From Kalaharituber pfeilii (Eukaryota > Ascomycota > Pezizomycetes > Pezizales > Pezizaceae), in the NCBI GenBank assembly GCA_015179045.1, contig WHUZ01000067.1, forward strand, positions 1 to 64,000: a stretch of 64,000 bases of DNA. Reading direction: 5' to 3'. Below, piece after piece: positions 18,660 to 29,119 of this stretch. Positions within the stretch are counted from its first letter, which is position 1, and every line of letters begins with the position of its first letter. The translations under genes and the position numbers were made by a program. Under the pieces are notes generated by a model. That model made no database searches. It saw only the letters and a program-made list of their open reading frames with translations, and was not told where the DNA came from.

Positions 18660-19006
18660 ACAAGTCCTCCTCCATGCATGACGGCTGCTTGTTACCCTCA
18701 TGACACAGGTTTCTCCTCCCGTTCTGGGGCCAAGAGTGTTGAAGCGGCAGCGAGAACACTGCGAAAACCAATTGAATCACGCCGCTTGCGGTTGCACTGA
18801 ACTAACCGAGATGACTGCAAGCACCAAACAACACGCTGCTCTAACAACCATGCGGTACTACTCACGGGAGTTCCAGCAGTGGAAGAATTATGTGGAGATA
18901 GGAATAAGAAAGAAAAATGTGGACGCAATAATACCCAGATATAAATACAGAAGGACATGTAAGACTATTCTAGCTTATAAAAGACTAAAATAAGGAGTTT
19001 GAGATA
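18660..19006. other. Unassigned; possible short coding remnant
   Basis: A 97-codon plus-strand frame (18700-18993) ends in a Lys/Arg/Tyr-rich segment, and an overlapping minus frame is nearly as long. Neither resembles a family I know. Recorded as unsupported. Confidence 0.3.
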
Positions 19007-19148
19007 CCGTATTAACTCACTTAAGAGGCAAAACACAAACGCGCGCTAGTTCGGTCTCGGCAGAGCTTCAAGCGCACTAACGCGCTCTTAGCGCAATCTT
19101 GGCATTACTAACTGCAGGTATGCAATAACTCTACGGTGCCAATGGAAA

Positions 19149-19184
<36 letters not shown>

Positions 19185-19593
19185 CATTACTCGCATGCCG
19201 CCCTACGGGCTATGGCGAGGTTTTATTTAAAAGGAAAGTAACTAACTAAACTTAAATACATGGGGCCCGCGGGTCTGTATGTGTGTTGCGGGGAAAACGG
19301 CCAGCAGTCTGTCTTATCTCCTTCCTCTCTAATGGAAATCATATTCGGGCCCATCATCCTCAGTATCACTAATGACTGGAAAGAAAACTATACTCCAGCA
19401 CCCAAAAGCCAGTCTATTCATCACCTTGATCTAGTCTCCGATTTCTATGGTCAGATCCTTCTGAATATCAATCTCTATCATGTTGAGATCGTGCCTGTGC
19501 ATACTTGGTAGTATACATGCACTGACGCCAAGAGGATTGCCAAGACCGCACTAGCGCGCATTTGTATTTTGTCTCTTAAGTGAGTTAATACGG
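19007..19593. mobile_element. Tc1/mariner-type MITE with ~43-bp TIRs, containing a half-LINE end
   Basis: Left end CCGTATTAACTCACTTAAGA continuing GGCAAAACACAAACGCGCGCTAG; the right end is its inverse with five visible differences. TA on both sides (19005-19006 and 19594-19595). No transposase. Removing the nested retroposon (19151-19330 plus one TSD) leaves ~397 bp. Confidence 0.85.
19151..19330 (-). mobile_element. Half-LINE 3' end (hairpin A) nested in the mariner-type MITE
   Basis: TSD AATGGAAATC (19141-19150 and 19331-19340). Reversed: 3' UTR with ACCCGCGGGCCCCATGTATT (the half-LINE type, compare 13133-13527), then CTCGC...GCGAG, TAATGAAATT and ~29 A. No coding part. Confidence 0.9.
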
Positions 19594-19624
19594 TAGTTTA
19601 CGCCCGTTTGGGCCCTCAGTATAT

Positions 19625-19834
19625 ACAACACAAGTAATTCTGCCACCGGCGTTGCGACGTACTCAACATGCTCAAAATGTCCTCCATTGCACCCACAACA
19701 CAAGTACTCCTGCTGCCGGTGTCGCGACATACTCAACATACTCAAAAGGTCTTCCATTACGTACACAACGCAAGTAATCATGCTGCTAGTGTTACAATGT
19801 GCTCAACGTGCTCAAAATGTCCTACATTTCATGT
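19625..19834. repeat. 70-bp tandem repeat, 3 units
   Basis: Units start ACAAC(A/G)CAAGTA and contain TACTCAACATGCTCAAAA and GTCCTCCATT. They are about 80% alike. The array lies directly next to the 3' end of LINE-B. Confidence 0.85.
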
Positions 19835-20023
19835 GCGCGCACTGGCACTCAACATGCTCTATGTTTTTTTTTTTTTTTTTTTTTTTTTATATTCACGTAA
19901 CCCCGCATACAGGCTACCAGCCTATGGCAGGGACCCATATACCCAGGCCAGGTTTGAGACAACTAACTACGGAATCTACATACACCCTTGAGCACCCAGT
20001 GCCCTCCGTCCCCCGGTCCCCGG

Positions 20024-21629
20024 CTACCCCAGATCGAGGCAGGCAAACCAGTACTCGACCGGGTCACCTTCCACACCTTCTTGCTTCCATCCTTTCTCCT
20101 CTAGGTCCTCCCAGGACTGCCAGGTGACATGTGCCCAATTTTTGTTCTTCCTCTGGGGCCGCTCCAGTTCTGTGCATCTGAACACCACATGCTCAGCACT
20201 CCATGCCTCAGCACATGTGCATTGTACCTCCTCGCCACTGACCATCCTCCTCCACATAGCTCCGCCTTTTCCAGTCCGCAGCCAAGTGTAATTTGTGAGT
20301 GCTCTCCTGCCCCACTTTACGAATTTGCCCTTCCCAAACCCTGCACGCTCCCTCTCCTCTTTTCTTTTTCGAACTAACTCTTGACGCAGCCCACCCTCAG
20401 TGGCCTGCCCATCATACCTCATGCCCTTGGCCCCCTCTTTGGCCAACTCATCCGCCTTCTCATTGCCTTCTATCCCCACGTGGGCCTTGACCCATGCCAG
20501 CTTCACTGCATCCGCCTTCCTTAGCCTCCGCCGCCTCTCTGCAATCAGCTCTATCACCCGCGCTAGGTCTACGGTTCTTGCCTTGCCACTGCTTTCTGGA
20601 CTGCACTGATAGCTGCCTGAGAATCTGCGAGTAGTAGTACTTTTGCACTGCCATCAACTGCTTCAAGGGCACCCCTCATTCCTGAGACCTCACCGTCCCA
20701 CACAGTTGCCTTTGTGCCTACCCACCGGGACCCCTCTGACTCACCTGCTACCATCTGCCTCCAGCACCATCCGCCACCAACACCGCCTTCCTCACTGCGG
20801 CTGCCGTCTGTAAAAATAGCCACCGAGTCACCCTTAGCCTCATTGATGGCCTTTTCCCATTTGGCTGGGGCGTCTTCCTTGCACAACTTGAGGTCAATGA
20901 CCTCAATGCCTGTCTGTGGTAGGTGTACATCTCGCCCCCAGGACACTCTCTCCTCCTCATTGACCTCGAGAGTGCTGGCAATCTTTCCAGCTACTGACTC
21001 AAACCCATCATTTTTGTCTGTAGCATAACTCAAGCTAAAGTCTCTCCAGTCCCTCCCCCTTTCACCCTCTCTGTCTGGGTCTGGGGCTACCATTCCAGTG
21101 AAGCTTTCCGGCCATAAATCTCCAACTCCTGTAGGGTCCCTCACTGATCTTAGTGCATATCTTGCTTGGCCTTGATCGAGAATCGTCGTTACACTCTCTA
21201 CTCCAGCAATGGCCTCGACCTTTACTCTCGCTGCCCCTCGGACTGCACCAGTGCATTTTGGGAGTGCTTGATACTGCAACTTCTCAAACTCCTCTCTCCA
21301 CTGCTTCTGGCCTCTCCACCCAATTTCGGACCCCCAAAGGGCCACTGCCCTTACCATGCCTCTATAAGCCTTTCTCCATGAGATAGGACTCATACCCCAT
21401 TGAGAGTTGCCTAGCCCAGACAGCGCGCCCATGAGTTTCCTGGCTTTCTCGATCCGGCTTTTCCAGTGGAAGTCGAAATCAAGAGTGCTATCACAAATCA
21501 TCCCTAGCCACTTGCACCTCTCAACATCTGCCCTTCTCTTGGCCTTCTTACCCATGACTAGGACCTCCTCCTTTGAGGTCTCCAGTGGTAGATCGTGAGC
21601 TTCAGCAACCTCCCTGAGTACTCCTGCAA
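20024..21629 (-). pseudogene. LINE-B ORF2, C-terminal part: RT thumb, RNase H, zinc tail
   Basis: The frame continues from the RT half after excision of copia (21635-26847 including one TSD, 5213 nt): RIAGVLREVAEAHDLPLE, the post-RT region, and RNase H with the four acids (IFTDGSR; the Glu in GEVSGMRGALEA; LLADSQAAISA; ELAKEGA after VKAHVGIEGNEKADEL). The C-terminal zinc-like CTCAEAWSAEHVVFRC and stop at 20024 complete it. A frameshift near 20565 separates ...AISAVQKAVAR from the ...VIELIAERRRR frame, so the RNase H is broken. The gene would remove RNA from cDNA during target-primed reverse transcription. Confidence 0.85.
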
Positions 21630-21634
21630 TTCTC

Positions 21635-21964
21635 TGTTGGAATGGTACATCCGTTGCATTTATGTTGCAGTTTCCTTTAATAGTAATTCACCCCGTTATC
21701 ACTTGTTTCACTTGATTATTTCATGCATATGAACCATGTCTGGCGCTTATAGTGTTTCGGTTATTATTAGCATTGACTCATACACCTCTCGGTTGGATTA
21801 TATTTTCTTTTCTGTTATGGTTTTGAAGTCATGTTATATCTCACTTTCTGTGTATATAAGCTGGGCAATTCTGCCACTTCTTAATAGATCAGACTCAACG
21901 AGCTTGCCTTTCATTCCCTTCGTGAATTCAAGCATTTACCAAAAAGACTCCGCTTATTTTGATA
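21635..21964 (+). repeat. Left LTR of copia element
   Basis: Begins TGTTGGAATGG and ends TTATTTTGATA (TG...TA rather than TG...CA). The TATATAAG box at 21853-21860 is the likely transcription signal. Matches 26513-26842 base for base as far as I can read. Confidence 0.95.
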
Positions 21965-21979
21965 GGTTATGAGCCCGGC
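21965..21979 (+). promoter_or_regulatory. Primer binding site, half-tRNA initiator Met type
   Basis: GGTTATGAGCCCGGC directly after the LTR is complementary to the anticodon stem-loop of eukaryotic initiator tRNA-Met (…GGGCTCATAACC…). Drosophila copia is known to prime from an internal fragment of this tRNA, so the same half-tRNA mechanism is inferred here. Confidence 0.75.
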
Positions 21980-22069
21980 TTGACGCCGTTTCTCGAATTA
22001 CTGTTCCTACACCCTTCAAAAGCAACTCTTTTTCGGTCCCTTACATAGTCTCCTCCACTTACCGCAAAA

Positions 22070-25000
22070 GTGGCAGAATCAATTGCTTCACCCTCCTCTT
22101 CCGCTACAGGCTCTAGCTCCTCTATTTCTCCACCGAAAGATTCGAAGAAAACATCTTCCAACATGAGCGACGACTGCAACTACTCATACCGTATCTTCTC
22201 CTTCACCAAACTAGACCCCTCCAACCCCAACTATCAATCGTGGACATCACGAGCGAAAGTACATCTCAAAGGTGCCCAGGTGTGGGAGATAGTATCTGGC
22301 GAAGAAAAGAAACCAAGTGATGCAAACGAAGCCAAAAAATGGAATAATAAATCAGCCTTCGCGAACTCGTTACTCTCGCAGATGATCGATGATGACCTCG
22401 TCTACTTGGTGTCTGAAACAGATGATGCTCACAAAGCCTGGAAAGCTATAGAAGAGCGATTCGACCGCAAAAATGTCACATCTAATCTCTCTTTCCTCCT
22501 AGCAGTTCTTAACGCCCACAAAGAAGAATCCACGACCATGATCGACCATATACAGCAATACGAAACGCTTTGGCAAAGATTCAATGCTCGGGTCGCTTCA
22601 GCGGACGCTTCCTCAAAGAAGTATCTTCAAGGCCTCAAAACTGCATGGGAAGACTCTGTCTTCAAAAGTGTCTTGCTTATCAACTCTCTTCCTCCGTCAC
22701 AACAGCAACTAAAAGAAACTCTACTCGCAGTCGCCGAATCCTCAGAATACGCGGATATTCGACAACGCCTGTTAGATGCCGTCTCCTCTACCTCTACAGC
22801 TGGTGCTGCGTTTCCTGCGGCTACGACTACCCCGAAGCCTGCTACCACCAACACCACAGCCTCAAAGGGCAAGAAGAAGAGGAACAACAAGAAGAAGCAA
22901 CCATCGACTCCGGCTGGCAAAAATGAATGTTCCTGGTGTAAAAGCAGGGGACTTACTTTTGTCGGACATATCCATACGACCTGTGACGTACTTAAGCAGT
23001 ACAGCCAGTCTCTTTCTGCACTTAAGGCTGGTACTCCTCGTCCTGGTTTTGCGGGTCAACCCTCTTCTTCCTCTACTGCTGTTGTACCGTTCTCCTCCTC
23101 CTCCTCAACAACTGATATCTTTCCCATCTCATTCTCTCCGGACCAAGGTACTGGTAGAGCAATGATAGCAACAGCTCTTCCTATTGTCGGGACAGCTCTC
23201 AAAGCCGAGGGAACAGATACATACGAGGTATGGCTCCTTGATACCGGCGCATCTCATCACATCACCGCTAACTACCACTACCTAGAGAATCCAGTTCTCA
23301 ACAGGACACCAATAAGAGTTGGTGGAGGTGCTATACTATATAGTACTCATAGTGGAACAGTGAGGATGAATGTGAAGATGGATGGTCGTGTTCTAGAGCT
23401 TTCCTTTGATAATGTTCTGTTTATACCTGGTTGGAATGAAGCGTCTTTGATTTCTTGGAATGTTATTGCTGCCTTGGGGAAATTTCGGTTAATTGCGGAA
23501 GATGATTGGATGGAAGTTAGAAGAAAATCTGATAATGCACTCTGTTTCTCTGCTCGCCAACAACACGGGACTTTTCAAATAAATCCCCTGTCCAAGTTCG
23601 GAACTGCACTCTCTGCCTCCGTACGTTTTTGGCACGAAGCTCTGGGACATTCCTCTCCTGAAAACTGGTCTAAAGCAAGAGAGAGATACATTGACGGTGA
23701 CAAACTCCCCAAACGTCCACCGACATTTTTTTGTGACATGTGTGAAAAATACAACTCGCGTCGAATTGCACCCAAGCCCTCCACTTCCACCACGTCCGCT
23801 CCGTTTGATTTAGTTCATACGGATGTAGCTGGTCCTTTCGCGGTTAACTCCCTGTCTGGTTCACTCTATTATCTTTCGTTCATTGATGACTTTTCCAGAT
23901 ATGCTGAAATACGCTTTCTGCGGCACAAATCTGATGCCATCACTAGCCTTATTCACCTATGCGAAATAGTCAATCTCAGCACGAAAAGATACCCCCGTCG
24001 CATTCGCTCTGATAGGGGTGGAGAATATGTCAATATTGCATGGAAATCCTATTGCGAAAGTAAAGGGATTATCCTAGAATTTACTGCCGCATACTCTCCA
24101 GAATCCAATGGTGTGGCTGAGAGATACAACCTCACCTTGACCAACATGGTACGACCCGCACTTGGAGACGCTCCCAAATTTCTCTGGGCAGAAGCCTTTA
24201 ATTGGGCTACTTATACCAGAAATCGCCTTCCTCATACGGTACTTCAAGGGAAAACACCGTACGAAATACTATACAACAAACGACCACAGATCGGACACCT
24301 ACGTCCCTTCTTCTCGAAATGCTACGTTCATATACCTCAGGAAACTCGGGGTGCCGGAAGCAAATTGAACGCTAGAGCATTCGAAGGTCATCTTGTGGGA
24401 TATTTGCCTAATGTCAATATGTTCCGCATTTACAACCCTTCAGATAGAACAGTCAAAGAGTATCGACATGTTCGGTTCGTTCCCATCTCAAACGTCACCG
24501 ACATCGAAGCAGGCACAAAAAACCTCAATTCTTCGACTGATCCAGCTGTCAAGTTCACTACTCATACTCCTCCTCAGCAATCAATCCCTGGTACCTTCCC
24601 CTCCTCTCCCAAAAGGATCGAAGAAATCGGAACCGGTACAGAGTCCCCACTGTCGTCAATATCTACCCCATCCATTCCACAATTCAGCGCCTCTCCCTCA
24701 GCTCAACAGTCTCCAAACAGACAGTCACCACGTATTACACCTACCGAACCAACGCAGGAAACTGCATGGTTTCATAGGTATGACATGCATTGGCCGACCG
24801 CTGTTAAAGAACGAACTCTCGAGCATGAAGCAGAAAGTCAACTCCTCTTTGAACATACTTCCCGCCAAGATACGCCAGAGCCCTCCTCCTCCACAACGCG
24901 CAGATACCCTGAAAGAGAATCCAGAAACCCTAACCCGGATTACGCTGGATTTTCAGGATTCGCCTTTGCTGCCAGAGAGCCTCAAACGTACAAGGAAGCT

Positions 25001-25282
25001 ATGTCAGGATATGACTATGCTCAATGGACACAAGCAATTCAAGAAGAACTTCAGTCCATCTTGGATGCAAAAGTATGGGATGAATACGACACCAAGGACC
25101 TACCACCAGGAAGAAAGCCTATCCACTCCCGATGGGTCTTCAAGATTAAACATAGAGCTGATGGATCAATTGAGCGGTATAAGGCGAGACTGGTAGTCAA
25201 GGGCTTCAGCCAACAATATGGAATTGATTATGACGAGACCTTCGCACCAGTAACACGGTATGATTCCCACGACTCGTCATAG
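22070..25282 (+). pseudogene. Copia gag-pol, first frame: Gag, protease, integrase, start of RT
   Basis: 1070 codons. Residues ~40-230 are the copia-type Gag (FTKLDPSNPNYQSWTSR). A zinc-knuckle variant (CSWC...HIHTTC) is at ~286 after a Lys/Asn-rich stretch. The protease LLDTGASHH is at ~387. The HHCC-like pre-integrase motif (ALGH...C-x2-C) runs from ~522. The integrase core has Asp in HTDVAG (~583), Asp in IRSDRGGEY (~646) and Glu in PESNGVAER (~678), so the DDE triad is present. RT begins at WTQAIQEELQSIL (~985) and reaches RYKARLVVKGFSQQYGIDYD and ETFAPVTRYDS, then leaves frame at TCCCACGACTC and stops at 25282. A one-base deletion explains the break. Confidence 0.93.
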
Positions 25283-26505
25283 CCCTAGCAGCCAGTCTTA
25301 ACCTCCTACTGGAACAACTTGATATAAAGACAGCGTTTCTGAATGGTAACTTGGACGAAGAGATCTGGATGCTACCACCACCCGGCATCGGTCTTGAAGG
25401 AAAAGTACTTCGTCTAAAAAAGGCATTATATGGTCTCAAGCAAGCTCCACTGAAATGGTATGAAAAATTAACCTCAGTACTTGCTGACCTAGGGTTCAAA
25501 CCTCTGCACTTCGATCCATGCGTCTTCGTTTTCTTTAATGCCAACCGCAGGACAATTCTTGTGGTATACGTTGACGACCTCACCATCAGCGGTGTCCGAG
25601 CTGATTTGGATCTCTTAATTGAGCATCTACAAAAGCACTTCACGGTAACAGTGAAGGGACAACTCCAATGGTTACTAGGAATCGAAATTCAACAAAATAG
25701 AGAGAGTATTACTCTCAGTCAGTCACAGTACGTCGAACAAATACTCAAGCGTTTCGGTATGGAATCCTGTCGGCCAGTCACTACCCCTATGGATCCAAAA
25801 TTAAAGCTCCAAAAAGCTACCGAAGATGATGAACCTGTCGATACAACCTTATATCAGCAGATCATTGGCTCGCTAATGTATTTAGTCACCGGAACCAGAC
25901 CTGACCTTGCGTATACTGTCTCTTTCCTCTCTCAGTTCTCTTCACGACCTCTAAAGTCTCATCACGAAGCCGTCAAACGCGTACTACGGTACCTGTCTGG
26001 AACTCGTCAATGGAAACTCACCTATCCACGTGGAAGATCTCTAGTTCTTACTGGTTATGCTGATGCATCTTATGCTTCTTGTTTGGACACTCGTCGCTCC
26101 TGGTCAGGATATGCGTTTATGCTTGGAGACTGCCTTATTTCCTGGAGATCAGTTAAACAAAACTGTGTCTCAGCATCCACTACGGAATCAGAATATATCG
26201 CTCTCTCACTTGCTGTACGACAAGCCATCTGGTACAAACATGGTTTCGAAGAACTCAAATTCAAGATACCTATACACCTTTGGGCCGATTCTACCTCCGC
26301 CATCGACATATCCAACAATCCCATGCATCACCAAAGAACAAAGCACATTGATGTTCACTATCATATCACTCGTGAACACCTAGCAGCTGGAGACTTTACG
26401 CTCGACTACTTCCCTACAGACACTAATCCCGCTGACCTCTGTACAAAGGCTTTGGAACTCGTGAAGCACAATCGTTTTTCTCAACAACTTGGCTGCAACG
26501 TCTGA
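25264..26505 (+). pseudogene. Copia pol, second frame: RT and RNase H
   Basis: The +1-shifted frame picks up as RLVIALAASLNLLLEQLDIK, TAFLNGNLDEEIWM, then the YVDD catalytic box (VVYVDDLTISG) near 25566, the LLGIEI and GSLMYLVTGTRPDLAY segments and RNase H starting TGYADASYAS with ASTTESEYIAL and HLWADSTSAI (Asp, Glu, Asp visible). It ends QQLGCNV and stop at 26505, eight bases before the right LTR. Apart from the single frameshift no stop interrupts RT or RNase H. Confidence 0.93.
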
Positions 26506-26512
26506 GAGAGAG
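26503..26512 (+). promoter_or_regulatory. Polypurine tract
   Basis: TGAGAGAGAG immediately precedes the right LTR, the expected position for the plus-strand primer of reverse transcription. It overlaps the pol stop codon. Confidence 0.8.
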
Positions 26513-26842
26513 TGTTGGAATGGTACATCCGTTGCATTTATGTTGCAGTTTCCTTTAATAGTAATTCACCCCGTTATCACTTGTTTCACTTGATTATTTC
26601 ATGCATATGAACCATGTCTGGCGCTTATAGTGTTTCGGTTATTATTAGCATTGACTCATACACCTCTCGGTTGGATTATATTTTCTTTTCTGTTATGGTT
26701 TTGAAGTCATGTTATATCTCACTTTCTGTGTATATAAGCTGGGCAATTCTGCCACTTCTTAATAGATCAGACTCAACGAGCTTGCCTTTCATTCCCTTCG
26801 TGAATTCAAGCATTTACCAAAAAGACTCCGCTTATTTTGATA
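26513..26842 (+). repeat. Right LTR of copia element
   Basis: 330 bp, apparently identical to the left LTR, followed by the TSD TTCTC. Confidence 0.95.
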
Positions 26843-26847
26843 TTCTC

Positions 26848-29119
26848 TCCCCAATTCTCCTCATATCCTTTCCTCCTTCCCAATCCAGAATAACACAGTT
26901 CATATCATCTACAAATGAGGGCAGCTCCACTTCACAGTCTCTCACTGTTGTAGCTACCTTTGTTTCCATCTCTTCTAGAATTGGTGCCATGTATATGAGG
27001 AACACAACTGGGGATAAAGGCGAGCCCTGCGGCACGCCTACATTCGATCTGCCATTGCCCCTCACCTGTCCATCCCATTCCACCTCAAACTCTCGCTCCC
27101 GGAAGAAGGTTTCTAACCAGGGTAACCATTTCTCAGCTTTAGAACCCTGTACTCGGTGCTTGACCATATCCCATCGTGTGTTCCCAAAGCCTCCCTTGAG
27201 ATCCTCCATAATCCACACTGCCCCACCGCCACGTGCCAGGGCGCTCTGGCTCTTCACAACTGCCCGAAATAAGGCATCAATTGCAGACCTTCCTCTCACT
27301 CCTCCAAACTGCCCATGGTGGAATAGTCCAGCTTCTTGCAAGTCATCAGCAACCACCTTCTCCATCAGTTTTCCCACACAATTGATGAGTTGAATAGGCC
27401 TCCAGCTCTTTGCTTGCGTAAGGTCCCTGCCAGACTTCGGGATCATGATCACCTTGCTGAATTGCCAATCCTTCGGCATCCTGGCTGCAGCCAGCTCAGC
27501 AGCCAGCTCCTTTATTAACTGCCCTCCTAGCACTGTTTTATTGACCAGCTTGATGAATCTATAGCTGATGCCATCAGGCCCTGGAGCTGAACGGCTCGAG
27601 GTGCCTGCAAGTGCCTTGCATAGCCTCTCAGTCAGCTTTTTTACATTGGAGGTCCATTCGTCTGTCAGGCTCTGCGGGCCCGAGTTCACTGGTAGGTCCA
27701 ATGTTGTCAGTGAAATTGATGCCGCCTGTAAATTCGACGCCGCCAGCGAATTCGACACTACTGGTGAATTCGGCACTGCCGGCGAATTCGATACTACCGG
27801 CAAAGTCGATACCGCCGGAAAATTTGGATTTGACGTTGCCGGTGAATTTGATGCTGCCAGTGAAGTTAATACCACTGGCGAGGTTGACACTGCTGGCGGA
27901 TCCGACGTCGCCTGATATTTGAAGTTTCTCTGTACCAGGCCTCTCACCTTCTCCTCGTCTGACCTCCATGTATCACCATTGTCACCTACAAGGTCACCCA
28001 TTTTTCCTCTTAACTTCCAAGGGTCATTTGCTACTCGGATCACATCCCATGGGTCCTTAGAGCTGTGTTCCTCTGTAAACTGTTCCCAGCACTCCTTTTT
28101 CTTTCGTCTTATGGTATACTTGAGGGTCTTAACCCGCTCTTTCCACCGTAGGAGTCTGGCTCTCTCCCATGCTTTGGCTCCCTGTCCCTTCCCCCTCGGC
28201 CCTCCTTCTTCGCTGCCTCCTCTACCTCCTTATCCCACCACAACTTACTTCTTGATGATACACGTATCTCCCTCTTCAGACTCTCTCGAAGCTTGCAGGT
28301 CTTCTCATATGCAGTCCTTCCTTCAAGGCTTCGGTACCACTCCCATTGTTCTGAAGCCTTCTTTTGCATGATTTCTTGGATCAAATCTTCTGCCTTATCC
28401 CAATCCACTCCTCTTCTTATTTCAGTTTTGCCTTGGCTGCTACTACAAGTCCCCCAGACTACTGCATGGTCTCCACATAACCACTCTGGATCTTCGTTTT
28501 GCCATCCAAATTCCCCATACTTCCAGACTAGATCTAGAACACTCTCTCTGACCTGCCCTTCAACTTCTCTTGCCCATGTTGAAACCCCTTTCCTTGTTTC
28601 CAGAAGCCAGCCTGTGCCTTCCAAACCCTCTTTGAGTGCCCTTCCCCTTGGGTCAGGCCCTCTGTCTAGTTTGGACCATGCTGGATGGTGTGCATTAAAG
28701 TCCCCCAGTAGTACTGTGCTAGACTGCAGGCCTCCTGGGCCTCTCAGCCTTCCCCATCTGTCCATCCAATCCTCCAAGGTCTCCAAATTCGTATCTGGAT
28801 GGATATATACTCCTCCCGCTCTGCCACCTCCTTCTACCTCACACCAGACCCACCCTTTCGTCTCTTCAATCACTTTCCACTCCTGGGTCCCTTTCCTTGC
28901 ATGAGCCACTACCCTCTTGCCACTTTCAACTCGGCTGATGACCTCATAAGCTGGATGCCTTGTTGTGACCCACTCTCCTCCTTTCTCTGCAACCCATTCT
29001 TCTCCTATAAAGATCACATCTACTTTCTCTCTATTTGCCCATTCCAGAATAATATCACTATTTCTGAGAGAACCTCCAACATTCTGGAATGCCACCTTCA
29101 TCCTCTGTTCAGTAACCAT
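26848..29119 (-). pseudogene. LINE-B ORF2, N-terminal part: endonuclease and reverse transcriptase
   Basis: Starts with an ATG at 29119 inside the last codons of ORF1 (ATGGTTACTGA overlap). Endonuclease: KVAFQNVGGSLRNSD, FIGEEW with the catalytic Glu, LLGDFNAHHPAW, SVLDLVW and GDHAVVW. The frame breaks near 28190-28215 at a G run, where the linker KAWERARLLRWKERVKTLKY continues. RT: APGPDGISYRFIK, IPKSGRD, WRPIQLINCVGKL, FGGVRGRSAIDAL, MEDLKGGFGN (motif A), GVPQGSPLSP (motif B) and FVDDMN (motif C, FVDD variant). It ends at the copia junction. The APE-type endonuclease nicks target DNA and the RT copies the element RNA at the nick. One frameshift and one copia insertion are the visible lesions here. 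Confidence 0.88.
27711..27905. repeat. 18-bp minisatellite inside LINE-B ORF2 linker
   Basis: About ten 18-bp units (GAATTCGACACTACTGGT and variants; one unit is 24 bp). All unit lengths are multiples of three, so the minus-strand ORF2 stays open, giving a Ser/Pro/Val-rich spacer between endonuclease and RT. Confidence 0.88.

Larger units (their letters stand above)
21635..26842 (+). mobile_element. Ty1/copia retrotransposon, full length, inserted in LINE-B ORF2
   Basis: Two LTRs of 330 bp (21635-21964 and 26513-26842) look identical by eye, with TSD TTCTC at 21630-21634 and 26843-26847. One gag-pol frame with a single visible frameshift. The age is therefore young. The insertion is antisense to LINE-B. 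Confidence 0.95.

Noticed and set aside
18700..18993. 97-codon frame as a host gene
   Set aside because: An opposite-strand frame of similar length overlaps, and no domain, signal peptide or homologous copy is visible.
20129..20609. Plus-strand frames over the RNase H region
   Set aside because: Shadows of LINE-B ORF2 on the minus strand.
27568..27915. Plus-strand frame reading GEFDTTGEF repeats
   Set aside because: Antisense of the in-frame minisatellite inside LINE-B ORF2.
28293..28904. 203-codon plus-strand frame
   Set aside because: Lies wholly opposite the LINE-B endonuclease, whose motifs are clear on the minus strand.
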